Source: Opitutaceae bacterium (lineage in GTDB: Bacteria; Verrucomicrobiota; Verrucomicrobiia; Opitutales; Coraliomargaritaceae). From it: DNA of 41,156 nucleotides. The stretch lies in NCBI GenBank assembly GCA_009886465.1, contig QXZH01000108.1, positions 1 to 41,156 of the forward strand, given 5' to 3'. Every line of letters starts with the position of its first letter. Positions within the stretch are counted from its first letter, which is position 1. Below are positions 15,528 to 23,882 of the stretch, piece after piece. The notes under the pieces are model-generated. The model did not search any database and was not told the DNA's origin. It saw nothing but the letters and a program-made list of their open reading frames with translations. Both the position numbers and the translations under genes were made by a program.

Positions 15528-16910
15528 GTGATTTCCCCACAAAAAAAACGTAGGATTAATCCAATGCTGCTCAACGTCTTGTTGATTAGCGGTGGAGTCC
15601 ACGCAGTCGCTCTCTTCATTCTCGGTTCGATAACTGTTTATAAGTACATCATACCCGATGAGGCTCAGTTTGAAGAGCCCTCCACTGTGGTCGAAGAGCA
15701 ACCTCCCCCCGAGGTAAAGATCGAGATCAAGCAGCAACCCCCCAAGCAGCAAGCCATGCAAAGCCTACGCATGAAGCAGGTGGGCAACATTGCAGTGAGT
15801 GCAGTCGATGTGAATCTGCCCAATATGCAGGAATCCTTCACAGTCAGTGCTGGAATGGGTGGTTTCGGCAGCGGATCCCTGCTCGGCGGTACACGTGGAA
15901 CACTTGGTATCGGTATGTCCGACATTAGCGTCTTCGGTCTCAAGACTCGCGCAGAGCGTATCCTATTTGTCATCGATGCCAATAGTCAGATGTTGACCGA
16001 CACCAAAGGAGGCCTAAAGAGTTACAAAATTATTAAGGACGAAATCACCGACATGGTAGGTAACCTCTCTGCGGGCACCTTATTTAATGTCATGATGGCG
16101 GATAGGCGTAACAGTAAATTTTTTAAAAAGCAACTCGTCCCAGCTGGGCAGGAAGTTCACCAACAATTAATCCAATGGATAACTCCGATCAATGCGAATG
16201 CTCGAAACGCAGGCCTAGTCGAAGGCGCTAGAGATGTTCGACGTGAAAGGCTTGAGACCTTAAGCAATGAAGCCAGACATGAAGATATCCTCTGGTCTAA
16301 GCAACCAGGTAATGACACCGCCTTCATGACACAGCTTGCGATCGAGCAGGATGTGGATGCCATATTTTTCATCGCTGGCTACCACCGGGGCTTTGAGAGA
16401 GTTCGCCGCCGCTTAACAGAGCAGGAGGAAGCTGACTGGATTCGATTTTCCACAAGTCGCAAATATCAGGATCAACTAGCTGTGCACCAAAAAGAAGTGC
16501 CTATCATGCAGAATCGTATTGATTATGAGATGGCGAAAATCAACGAAGAGCGAAAGAAAAAAGGGCAGCCAGCCCGTGTCTTAAACTCTAGGTGGGGCAT
16601 CTATTCCGACTATAGAGAGCTTGGATTGGAATGGGAAACTGAGCACCCTGGCTGGCGACCAGACTACTTCCTCGAGTCACGTGAGATTGAAAAATACTTC
16701 AAGAACGTCGTTGATATCCTCTACACAAATAAGGGTAGCGAAAAGCCATCCGTGAACGTCATACTTTTTCTAGCGGGTGACGAGGAGATGCGTAAAGAGT
16801 GGGAAGACCAACTCGACGATTATACGGACTTTTTCCGAGGCAAATACCGCATCATTCGAGGTCTAGACGAAATCAACGAGGCCCGCAGTTCGTCCAACAT
16901 ACAGAACTGA
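15528..16910 (+). CDS. Membrane-anchored protein with VWA-like domain, TonB position
   Basis: 460 residues from the GTG at 15528. A Lys/Arg-rich start and a single TM helix (about 13-36) are followed by a proline- and glutamate-rich linker (50-73, including EEQPPPEVKIEIKQQPPK), then a Gly/Ser-rich stretch (108-130). This is the plan of TonB. Instead of a TonB C-terminal domain, the protein enters what looks like a von Willebrand A-type fold: RAERILFVIDANSQM at 141-155, helix KSYKIIKDEITDMVGNL, strand GTLFNVMMAD, and near the end VNVILFLAGDEEM. The MIDAS motif DxSxS is replaced by D150-A-N-S-Q, so metal binding is doubtful. About 200 charged residues are inserted between these parts. It is last in the ExbB-ExbD-ExbD run. 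The VWA call is a pattern-based inference. Confidence 0.65.
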   Translation: MISPQKKRRINPMLLNVLLISGGVHAVALFILGSITVYKYIIPDEAQFEEPSTVVEEQPPPEVKIEIKQQPPKQQAMQSLRMKQVGNIAVSAVDVNLPNMQESFTVSAGMGGFGSGSLLGGTRGTLGIGMSDISVFGLKTRAERILFVIDANSQMLTDTKGGLKSYKIIKDEITDMVGNLSAGTLFNVMMADRRNSKFFKKQLVPAGQEVHQQLIQWITPINANARNAGLVEGARDVRRERLETLSNEARHEDILWSKQPGNDTAFMTQLAIEQDVDAIFFIAGYHRGFERVRRRLTEQEEADWIRFSTSRKYQDQLAVHQKEVPIMQNRIDYEMAKINEERKKKGQPARVLNSRWGIYSDYRELGLEWETEHPGWRPDYFLESREIEKYFKNVVDILYTNKGSEKPSVNVILFLAGDEEMRKEWEDQLDDYTDFFRGKYRIIRGLDEINEARSSSNIQN

Positions 16911-16930
16911 GCTTTGAGCTCACAAATTCT
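16908..16930 (+). terminator. Possible terminator of the ExbB/ExbD cluster
   Basis: A 6-bp stem with a 3-base loop (TGAGCT-TTG-AGCTCA, 16908-16922) begins at the stop codon of the VWA-like gene and is followed by CAAATTCTTT. It lies in the 52-base gap between convergent genes. The T-tract is weak. Confidence 0.4.
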
Positions 16931-16962
16931 TTAAAAAGGCTGTCTATATGTGGGCAACCGAA

Positions 16963-18291
16963 TCAATTGGTGGGATCAAAGATCCGGAAACTTACAGGCG
17001 CGCCGATCACGGAACTCTCCTCAGCAAGCAATGCGATCGCCCGTATAATCGCAGCCTCACTGCTCATGTGCGTTGTGACCATTAGTTTAGCGGTCCCATC
17101 GTCGAGCTCCTTCTGATTCACAGTAGCAAAGCTGATGTGTTCCTTGGCTAAAATGTCGGAAATCTTGGCGAGGACACCCTCTTCATCTCTAACGTGGATG
17201 CGCAAGTAGTAGCGACCGACGAGTTCATCTCCCAGAGCTAGTTCAAGACCATCAGCCAATTTTTGATGAGTGGCCTCATCTTCTTCAGAAATTACAGGCG
17301 ACGCTCCACCTTGCAGCATAAAGACCGCATCAGCAATATCGCTAATCACTGAACTAGAAGTCGCATCCTGACCAGCGCCACGCCCGATTAGAACTGTCGT
17401 GCCCACGACATCGCCCGTCACGCTGACGCCGTTATAAACCTCGTCCACTCCTGCAATTACTTCCTTTTTAGAAATCAGCGCAGGATGCAGGCGAACAGAG
17501 AGTTTGTTCGCCTCAAAGTCACGCGCGATCACCGCGAGTAGTTTAATTTTGTAACCGAGTTGACCCGCAATCTCTATATCCTCACCCGTGATCTCGCGAA
17601 TACCTTCGCAAATAATCTCCTCAAGCTTCACCCACTTGCCATGTGCCAAATAGGCCAGAATCACAGCTTTGTGTGCCGCATCGATCCCATCAAGGTCGAG
17701 TGCCTCATCAGCTTCCACGTAGCCAAGCTTTCTCGCATCGCCTAATGTAGCGTCAAAACTCAAGCCTTCCCGCTCCATGCGTGTGAGGATGTAGTTTGAG
17801 GTACCGTTCAGGATACCAAAGATTAGCTTAAAACGATTGGCTACCAATGCCTCCCGAATCGTTTTGATGATAGGAATACCACCCGCAACGGAAGCCTCGT
17901 AGAAATAGTGCCCTCCATTGCGTCGGGCGATTTCAAAAAGTTCTTCCCCGTGCTCGCAGATTAAAGCCTTGTTAGCCGTCACCACGATCTTGCCCTGATT
18001 AAGAGCGCGGCGCGTCAGCTCCAGTGCCTTACCCGTGCCGCCCATCAGCTCGCAGACGATGTCGATCTCAGGATTGTCAATCACCCTGGAGGGATCTTCC
18101 GAGTAGGACGCAGCAGGCACGACAACCTCTCGCGCCTTGGACGCGTCCTTGACCACGACCTGAGTGATTTCCAGCTGAGTGCCTAGTCTATACTCCAGAG
18201 CGACACGGTTTTTCTCGATATTTTTCCAAACTCCTTGGCCAACAACTCCAAAGCCGAGCAACCCAATACGAACTGTGCGTTTTTTAGACAT
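16963..18291 (-). CDS. hom: Homoserine dehydrogenase
   Basis: NAD(P)H-dependent reduction of aspartate semialdehyde to homoserine, the branch point to threonine, methionine and isoleucine. 442 residues from the ATG at 18291; an in-frame TTG at 18300 is less likely. The Rossmann motif GLLGFGVVGQG lies at 10-20, followed by the TANKALI substrate-site motif. The catalytic region shows NGTSNYILTRM, EADEALDLDGIDAAHKAVILA and the conserved lysine in AAHK. A C-terminal ACT domain (about 355-435: YYLRIHVRDEEGVLAKISDIL) fits feedback control by threonine, as in other monofunctional enzymes. It is not fused to aspartokinase, and no thrB or thrC is nearby. It stands alone, converging with the VWA-like gene. 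Confidence 0.96.
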   Translation of the reverse strand: MSKKRTVRIGLLGFGVVGQGVWKNIEKNRVALEYRLGTQLEITQVVVKDASKAREVVVPAASYSEDPSRVIDNPEIDIVCELMGGTGKALELTRRALNQGKIVVTANKALICEHGEELFEIARRNGGHYFYEASVAGGIPIIKTIREALVANRFKLIFGILNGTSNYILTRMEREGLSFDATLGDARKLGYVEADEALDLDGIDAAHKAVILAYLAHGKWVKLEEIICEGIREITGEDIEIAGQLGYKIKLLAVIARDFEANKLSVRLHPALISKKEVIAGVDEVYNGVSVTGDVVGTTVLIGRGAGQDATSSSVISDIADAVFMLQGGASPVISEEDEATHQKLADGLELALGDELVGRYYLRIHVRDEEGVLAKISDILAKEHISFATVNQKELDDGTAKLMVTTHMSSEAAIIRAIALLAEESSVIGAPVSFRIFDPTN

Positions 18292-18502
18292 ATTATTCAA
18301 ATTTCTAGATGTAAATGCTTAGCATACCGCTAATTAGGAGTGAACTTGGCATTTTTTAACCAATAGCTACTCCCGAAATACTCAAGGTCATAATCTAGAC
18401 CATCAAGCGAACAAAGATATAGACGACAGCAAGGTGAGCCCACGCCGAAAATAAGCAGCGAATTTTAGGAATCTGGTTTCTAGCCCTAGCTTGCACCACG
18501 TG

Positions 18503-19954
18503 CTATAATTTGAGAATCACAAATCGTTTCTTGCCATCCGCCCAGACGTAGAAACGATTTTGCCTATTCACGACCAGATTCTCTTCAATCCCATCGATGC
18601 TATTGACCACATTCCCGTTGATCTCGATGATCACGGTCAAAGGCTCCAATCTATCGACAAAAGATGAGCCATCTTCCACTTCCATGACTAAGACCCCGTC
18701 GATGTCTTTTGGAATTTTATAGTCATCGCGCAACTCATCGTCGAGCGGTCGGAGACTGACGCCTTTAAGGGCGCTAGAATCCGTATTGATGGTGCCCACT
18801 TTTCCAGTGAGACTACCCAGCGTGATTGGTAATACCATGGTCTTGCCTTGGCGTATTAAAGTCACTGCGACCTTAGTGCCTGGAAGAACTTGAGAAACCA
18901 CTAAGCGAAGCTCAGCAGCCGAATCGATCTCTCTTTCGTCGATTTTCAGAATAATATCCCCGTGCCGAATACCGCCTCTCGAAGCGGGCGAGTCTTCTTG
19001 CACTTGATTGACCAGCGCACCACGTGTGCTCTCTAATCCAAAGGCGTCGGCTATTTCTCGGTTTAGATCGTCTGGGAAAAGCCCCAGCATCCCTCGGGGT
19101 ACTTCGCCGCTTTTAATCAAATTCGAAGCTACATTGAGCACCATATTGACAGGAATGGCGAAACCGAGACCGATGCTACCTCCGCTGTTTGAGACGATTG
19201 CCGTATTGATACCAACCAGTCGCCCCCATGCATCGACCAGCGCACCTCCCGAGTTACCTAAATTGATCGCTGCGTCGGTCTGAATAAAGTTCTCATAAGA
19301 TCCTGCTCCGAGAATCTGGCCACCTCGATTACGCTCAAGCGCAGAAACAATCCCCTGAGTTGCTGTGAGTCCCAAATCGCGCGGGTTGCCAATCGCAAAG
19401 ACAATGTCCCCCACACGCAGAAGATCGCTATCGGCCAGCGTCACGGCGGGCAGGGACACATTCGCCTCAATCTTCAGGATGGCGACATCAGTCTTCGAGT
19501 CGGAACCGATTAGAGTAGCCACATACTCGGTGCCATCATTCAGGCGGACAAGTATCTCATCCACCTCGCGTCCTCGCATCCCTTGCACCACATGGTAATT
19601 AGTCACGATGTAGCCATCAGCAGAAATAATCACACCTGAGCCCACTCCTAGTCGCTCCTTACGCTCCCGGTTCGAACCCTCTTCAGGCATCACACGAGGA
19701 ATGGAGCGACCGAATTGCCGGTAGATTTCGGGCAAGGTTAGGCTTTGCCGAGCCGACACTATTTGCGAAGTATATATCGCCACCACCGAAGGTGTGGCTT
19801 TTTCTAAAACGTCCGCATACGAGACCAATGGCATATCCGCTATTTTAGAGATAGACTTAGCATCCACATTAACATCGAGAGGCGGATTCTTGTCCGCAAA
19901 CAAGAGTGAAGAAGTAAGTAGAGAGATTAGCGAGAGACGAGATGTGTATTTCAT
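18503..19954 (-). CDS. HtrA/DegP-type periplasmic serine protease
   Basis: Envelope protein quality-control protease, 483 residues from the ATG at 19954, which gives a signal peptide (MKYTSRLSLISLLTSSLLFA). The trypsin-like domain (about 50-265) has an intact catalytic triad: H121 in VTNYHVVQG, D156 in TDVAILKI and S235 in GNSGGALVD. LGVGSGVII and IGNPRDLG are typical of the family. A first PDZ domain spans about 275-365 (RGMLGLFPDDLNREI, SPASRGGIRHGDIILKIDERE). A second, more divergent PDZ-like segment spans about 400-483. The order is that of DegP/DegQ. It lies 77 bases downstream of the TauE/SafE-type gene on the same strand. I cannot tell DegP from DegQ or DegS-like, although two PDZ regions argue against DegS. 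Confidence 0.93.
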   Translation of the reverse strand: MKYTSRLSLISLLTSSLLFADKNPPLDVNVDAKSISKIADMPLVSYADVLEKATPSVVAIYTSQIVSARQSLTLPEIYRQFGRSIPRVMPEEGSNRERKERLGVGSGVIISADGYIVTNYHVVQGMRGREVDEILVRLNDGTEYVATLIGSDSKTDVAILKIEANVSLPAVTLADSDLLRVGDIVFAIGNPRDLGLTATQGIVSALERNRGGQILGAGSYENFIQTDAAINLGNSGGALVDAWGRLVGINTAIVSNSGGSIGLGFAIPVNMVLNVASNLIKSGEVPRGMLGLFPDDLNREIADAFGLESTRGALVNQVQEDSPASRGGIRHGDIILKIDEREIDSAAELRLVVSQVLPGTKVAVTLIRQGKTMVLPITLGSLTGKVGTINTDSSALKGVSLRPLDDELRDDYKIPKDIDGVLVMEVEDGSSFVDRLEPLTVIIEINGNVVNSIDGIEENLVVNRQNRFYVWADGKKRFVILKL

Positions 19955-20031
19955 ATTCGGATACGTGATTAGAGTGTAATTACATGACAGAACCCAAAGC
20001 TCGGAGTTCCGCAAATTTCAAAGTGAATCTG

Positions 20032-20730
20032 CTAAAAAGGATGGCAGACCCAGTCTTCTGCTCCCTCAATTCCCAAGGTAGTACGCAGACGCCAAGCTAC
20101 CACCAGAGCCGCAATCAGTGCCAGACTACGCTGTATTCGCAGCAGCTTCGTAGATGTCATACTGAGCTGCACGCGCATAAACTGGCTCTGAGCGAGCCAA
20201 AGCAGCGGTAAAGTGCCTAGGCCAAAGCCGATCGCAAACTCGGCCCCCTTCAGTGCCGACCCAGAGAATAAGGCCAGGCCAAAAATCATATAGAGTGGTC
20301 CACAAGGCAGCAGTGGACTAGCTAGCCCAATCATCGCAGCGGCTACGGGCTTTTGTAGGCGGCTGTAACGAGCGGTCATTTTTTTATATAGCCCCCCCAT
20401 CCAAATCGGCTTTGGAAAAAAACGGTCTAATCGAAAAGCCACCACCAAAAAGAAGACAACAAGTATCCAAGGTAATAAATTAAGCCACGAACTGGAGACC
20501 GAGCGAATAACCACCGAGCCAAAAGTACCTGCCAAAGTGCCGACAATCGCGTAGGAGAGGAGCTTAGCCAAATGGTAGCAGGTCAAAACAAACTGCGGAT
20601 TAGCATCATTCGCCTTAGTCGGCGTAAATGCGCAAGAGAGTGGACCGCACATCGCTACGCAGTGGACACTGGTGATCAGCCCAGCAATCAAGGCCGTGTA
20701 GGCATTGTAAACTGTTTGGTAATCAAACAT
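20032..20730 (-). CDS. TauE/SafE-type membrane protein (CcdA/DsbD-like)
   Basis: Inner-membrane protein of 232 residues with about six hydrophobic segments. The ATG at 20730 has AAGG 12 bases upstream; alternative in-frame starts are an ATG at 20763 and a GTG at 20772. The motif TSVHCVAMCGPLS near residue 20 and SPLLPCGPLY near 150 place paired cysteines in or next to membrane helices, as in the sulfite-exporter/urease-accessory (UreH-like) family. Members of this subfamily (the HCxGMCGP type) often accompany copper handling or cbb3 oxidase maturation. No ccoN, ccoG or ccoS is in the window, so that role is only suggested. The HtrA gene follows on the same strand. It is divergent from aroC across 280 bases containing a weak hairpin (GTGAGA/TCTCAC, about 20920-20945) and nothing else I can name. 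Confidence 0.8.
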   Translation of the reverse strand: MFDYQTVYNAYTALIAGLITSVHCVAMCGPLSCAFTPTKANDANPQFVLTCYHLAKLLSYAIVGTLAGTFGSVVIRSVSSSWLNLLPWILVVFFLVVAFRLDRFFPKPIWMGGLYKKMTARYSRLQKPVAAAMIGLASPLLPCGPLYMIFGLALFSGSALKGAEFAIGFGLGTLPLLWLAQSQFMRVQLSMTSTKLLRIQRSLALIAALVVAWRLRTTLGIEGAEDWVCHPF

Positions 20731-21010
20731 CTCGTCTACCTTGGATTGGTTGCGTGGGTTCATAGAAGACACCCATGTAGGGCGTTAAGAAGGCCTGCAC
20801 ACAAATTGTAATCATTCATCTTAGGATTAAAAAATACGACCCGATGGCAAGCCGCATCAAGGAAAGAAAACGACTCAATTTAGCCGATTTTAAGCATGGC
20901 TTACGAGTGTGAATGTCATGTGAGAACGCAAGAACTCATCTCACACTTTCACTTCGCGCATTACGCGGCAGTATTGACTTCAAAGGCTGAGACGGTTCCA
21001 ATAGTATGCT

Positions 21011-22105
21011 ATGGGCAATTCATTTGGCACACTTTTTCGTATTTCCACTTGGGGTGAGAGTCATGGCGGTGGTATCGGCGTCGTTATTGACGGTTGCCCT
21101 CCCCGCCTACCCTTAAACGTCGAAGAGATACAATTCGAACTCGATCGCCGCCGCCCTGGACAAAGCGATATCACCACACCCCGCAAGGAGAGCGATACCG
21201 CCGAGATCATCTCAGGCCTTTATGACGGTCAAACCACGGGTACCCCTATCGGTATCTACGTGCCTAATGGCGACCACCGCCCCTGCGCATACAAGGAGAT
21301 GAAGGATAAGTTTCGTCCCTCGCACGCAGACTTCACTTACCAGACTAAGTTCGGCATCCGTAATCACGAAGGCGGCGGTCGTTCCTCAGCCCGCGAGACC
21401 ATCGGCCGCGTCGCAGCAGGTGCCATCGCCAAGAAAATTCTCAAGCTAGCCGGCGACATTGAGGTGCGTGCCTACATCACCCGCGTGCACGACATCGAGA
21501 TGCCCGCGCTCAAACATTTCCCAAGCCTCGAAGAAGTCGAAGCCAGTCCCGTCCGCTGCCCACACCCAAAATCTGCCGAAAAAATGGTCGACCGGATAAA
21601 AGCCATGCGTAAAGAAGGCGACTCTGTCGGAGGCATAATTGAGTGTCGCGTGCGTAATTTGCCCGTCGGCCTCGGCGTTCCTGTCTTCGATCGCCTCGAA
21701 GCGGATATGGCTAAGGCCATGCTCTCGCTCCCTGCAACAAAGGGCTTTGAAGTCGGCAGCGGTTTTGAAGGCTCCTTACAGCAAGGCTCTGAGCACAACG
21801 ATGTATTTGTCAATAAAGACGGCAAGGTCGGCACCGCGACCAACCGCTCGGGCGGTGTGCAAGGCGGGATCAGCAACGGCGAAGAGTTGATCTTTCGCGT
21901 GGCCTTCAAGCCGACCGCAACCCTTATCCAAAAGCAAGACACCGTCGATAAAGACGGCAACGAAACCGAGCTGATGGGTCGTGGTCGCCATGATCCCTGT
22001 GTGGTACCCCGTGCAGTACCCATCGTCGAATCGATGGCTGCTCTCGTACTAGTCGACCACTGGATGCGACATAAAGCGCAATGCGAGAGCTTCGATTTTT
22101 CCTAA
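21011..22105 (+). CDS. aroC: Chorismate synthase AroC
   Basis: Last step of the shikimate pathway: EPSP to chorismate, with reduced FMN as cofactor. 364 residues, normal for the family. All three family signatures are visible: [17 protein letters not shown] (about 16-32), [24 protein letters not shown] (about 115-138) and [23 protein letters not shown] (about 280-302). [26 protein letters not shown] follows near the C-terminus. The FMN/phosphate-contacting residues H18 and R49 lie in expected contexts. The ATG at 21011 has no Shine-Dalgarno sequence. The next gene starts roughly 30 to 90 bases downstream depending on its start. No other aro gene is near, which is usual when the pathway is dispersed. 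Confidence 0.97.
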   Translation: MGNSFGTLFRISTWGESHGGGIGVVIDGCPPRLPLNVEEIQFELDRRRPGQSDITTPRKESDTAEIISGLYDGQTTGTPIGIYVPNGDHRPCAYKEMKDKFRPSHADFTYQTKFGIRNHEGGGRSSARETIGRVAAGAIAKKILKLAGDIEVRAYITRVHDIEMPALKHFPSLEEVEASPVRCPHPKSAEKMVDRIKAMRKEGDSVGGIIECRVRNLPVGLGVPVFDRLEADMAKAMLSLPATKGFEVGSGFEGSLQQGSEHNDVFVNKDGKVGTATNRSGGVQGGISNGEELIFRVAFKPTATLIQKQDTVDKDGNETELMGRGRHDPCVVPRAVPIVESMAALVLVDHWMRHKAQCESFDFS

Positions 22106-22195
22106 CACATCCCATGTAGTCTTGGTGCTCCTTTGCCGTATGCACAGATCTCAACAGGACAGCCGAGTGAGGAGGCTACATCTTATCTTTACCCT

Positions 22196-22930
22196 ATGTT
22201 AGATACCGCTCCTCTAGTTTATTTCGTCTTTGGCATCCCAAATTCGGGAAGACGAGAAATCATCTTCGATCTGATTGAAGGCGGCATTCCCCAGACCGAA
22301 CAAGTCATTTACTTCCGACCCGACGGGGAAGCGGCTTGTGATTACGATGAACCCATCGAAGCACTAGATAATGTTAGCGTCGTCGGATGGAAGTTGAAGG
22401 ACAGCAAAGTCACTCACGGTAAGATCTCTGCTGCGCCTGAAAAGATAATCTTTCTCGCCCCTGGCTTGAGCGACCCATCGGATTGCGCCGAAGCACTTAA
22501 GACATGGAGCGATCACAACAACTGCCAGATTGCCCGACTCATTACGGTCACGCATTGCCACTTCCTTTCAGAAAACCCAAAAGCAAAAGCCTGGTTCGAT
22601 GCCTGCATTCACTTCTCGGATGTTGTGCTCCTTAACCGCCGTGAAGAAGCGGGTAACAAATGGGTAAGGGATTTCGAGACCGCTTATAAAAAAGCATGCA
22701 GCCCCGCGCGTTTTGTCATGGTCAAGAAAGGCTGCGTAAGCAATCCTGTGGAAGTGCTCGACCCCGAAGCACGCCGTACTTCACTTTACTTCGACGAACT
22801 CCTACCCATTGAAGACGACGAGTTCGAGGACGAGCACCAACCTGACGATATCAAGATCGATACGTATATTGAGCGGCTAGAAAGCGGCCATCGCGCCAAA
22901 CCGATTCCCTCGATAGCGAAGTTTCTTTAA
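22196..22930 (+). CDS. Unrecognised protein with degenerate P-loop, CobW-like layout
   Basis: 244 residues from the ATG at 22196; an in-frame TTG at 22133 would add 21. I do not recognise a named family. It begins with a hydrophobic strand and a loop, LVYFVFGIPNSGRREIIFDLIEGG, placed like a P-loop (GxxxxGK[S/T]) but with arginines instead of Lys-Ser/Thr. Further on, DVVLLNRREE occupies the place of the LLNKxD guanine-recognition motif of CobW/COG0523 GTPases. Together these suggest a G-fold relative that has lost nucleotide binding, but this is inference from two short motifs. The C-terminal 60 residues contain an acidic run (EDDEFEDEHQPDD) and a basic end (SGHRAKPIPSIAKFL). No TM segment is evident. 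It lies downstream of aroC and converges with the peptide-transporter genes, only 2 bases from the OppD stop. Confidence 0.5.
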   Translation: MLDTAPLVYFVFGIPNSGRREIIFDLIEGGIPQTEQVIYFRPDGEAACDYDEPIEALDNVSVVGWKLKDSKVTHGKISAAPEKIIFLAPGLSDPSDCAEALKTWSDHNNCQIARLITVTHCHFLSENPKAKAWFDACIHFSDVVLLNRREEAGNKWVRDFETAYKKACSPARFVMVKKGCVSNPVEVLDPEARRTSLYFDELLPIEDDEFEDEHQPDDIKIDTYIERLESGHRAKPIPSIAKFL

Positions 22931-22932
22931 CC

Positions 22933-23772
22933 TTAGCGCCCCGCCATCTCACTCTCAATCGTGCTAAGACGCTTCTGCTTATGACCCAGCTTGGGGATGC
23001 AGGCGATCAAGGCTTTCGTATAGGAATGCTGCGGATCTTCTAGGACGGTCTCAACCGCACCTTGCTCAACGATCTCGCCGCGATACATGACAATGACCTC
23101 GTCGGCGAAGCCTTTGACAATGCCAAAATTATGCGTGATTAAAATTATGCTCATACCTAGCTTTTCGCGCAGTTCACGGAGCAGGTTCATTATCTGGGCT
23201 TGGATGGTAACGTCGAGCGCAGTGGTCGGCTCGTCAGCGACTAGCAGTTCTGGCTCGCAGGCCAAGGCCATCGCGATCATCACGCGCTGCTGCATGCCAC
23301 CACTCATTTCGTGCGGATACGCACTGTAGCGCTTTGCAGCATCACGGATACCAACTAGCTCCAACAGTTCGACCACGCGACCTTTGACATTCTCGATATC
23401 GGGTCGGTGCAATCGCACCGCCTCTGCGATCTGATAGCCAATGGTGAAGACGGGATTGAGCGAGGAGGACGGCTCTTGGAAAATATATGCGATCCCCTTG
23501 CCACGAACGCCACGAATCGCCTCAGCATCCATCTCAAGAACGTTTTCTCCCTGAAAAAGAATTTCGCCAGATACAGTGCAATTCGGAGGTTTTGGTAAAA
23601 GCTGGGTCAAAGACATACAGCTGACACTCTTGCCGCTACCGCTCTCGCCCAGTATGGCCACGGTCTGCCCACCGGTTTCCACGGAAAAGTTAACACCGTG
23701 CACGACCTCATTAGCCTCGTCACGAGAGTGAAAGGCGATACGCAAATCAGAGACTTTTAGTAGGTCAGACAT
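22933..23772 (-). CDS. Peptide ABC transporter ATPase (OppD/DppD type), short
   Basis: Cytosolic ATPase of a peptide/nickel-class importer. 279 residues from the ATG at 23772. Walker A is GESGSGKS at 42-49; the Q-loop is [12 protein letters not shown]; the signature is [15 protein letters not shown]; Walker B is [12 protein letters not shown]; the switch histidine is in LITHNFG. It continues to [15 protein letters not shown], the conserved start of the oligopeptide-ABC C-terminal extension, but ends about 20 residues later. It therefore lacks the cysteine-containing tail (CxFxxRC) that typical OppD proteins of 320-340 residues carry. It is third in a leftward operon after the receptor and the fused permease, 110 bases beyond the permease stop. 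No OppF partner is in the window. Confidence 0.9.
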   Translation of the reverse strand: MSDLLKVSDLRIAFHSRDEANEVVHGVNFSVETGGQTVAILGESGSGKSVSCMSLTQLLPKPPNCTVSGEILFQGENVLEMDAEAIRGVRGKGIAYIFQEPSSSLNPVFTIGYQIAEAVRLHRPDIENVKGRVVELLELVGIRDAAKRYSAYPHEMSGGMQQRVMIAMALACEPELLVADEPTTALDVTIQAQIMNLLRELREKLGMSIILITHNFGIVKGFADEVIVMYRGEIVEQGAVETVLEDPQHSYTKALIACIPKLGHKQKRLSTIESEMAGR

Positions 23773-23882
23773 AATAAGAAGATTAAACGTCGAAGATCGA
23801 AGGTCCAATGCTGAATGATTGTAAATTAAAAATTATTAGGTTCGTTCAGGATTCGAATTTAGACATTCAATGTCCGACCTTC

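Noticed and set aside
20974-21007. TTGACT and TAGTAT upstream of aroC as a promoter
   Set aside because: The spacer is 22 bases, too long for a sigma-70-type promoter, and the -10 would overlap the start region.
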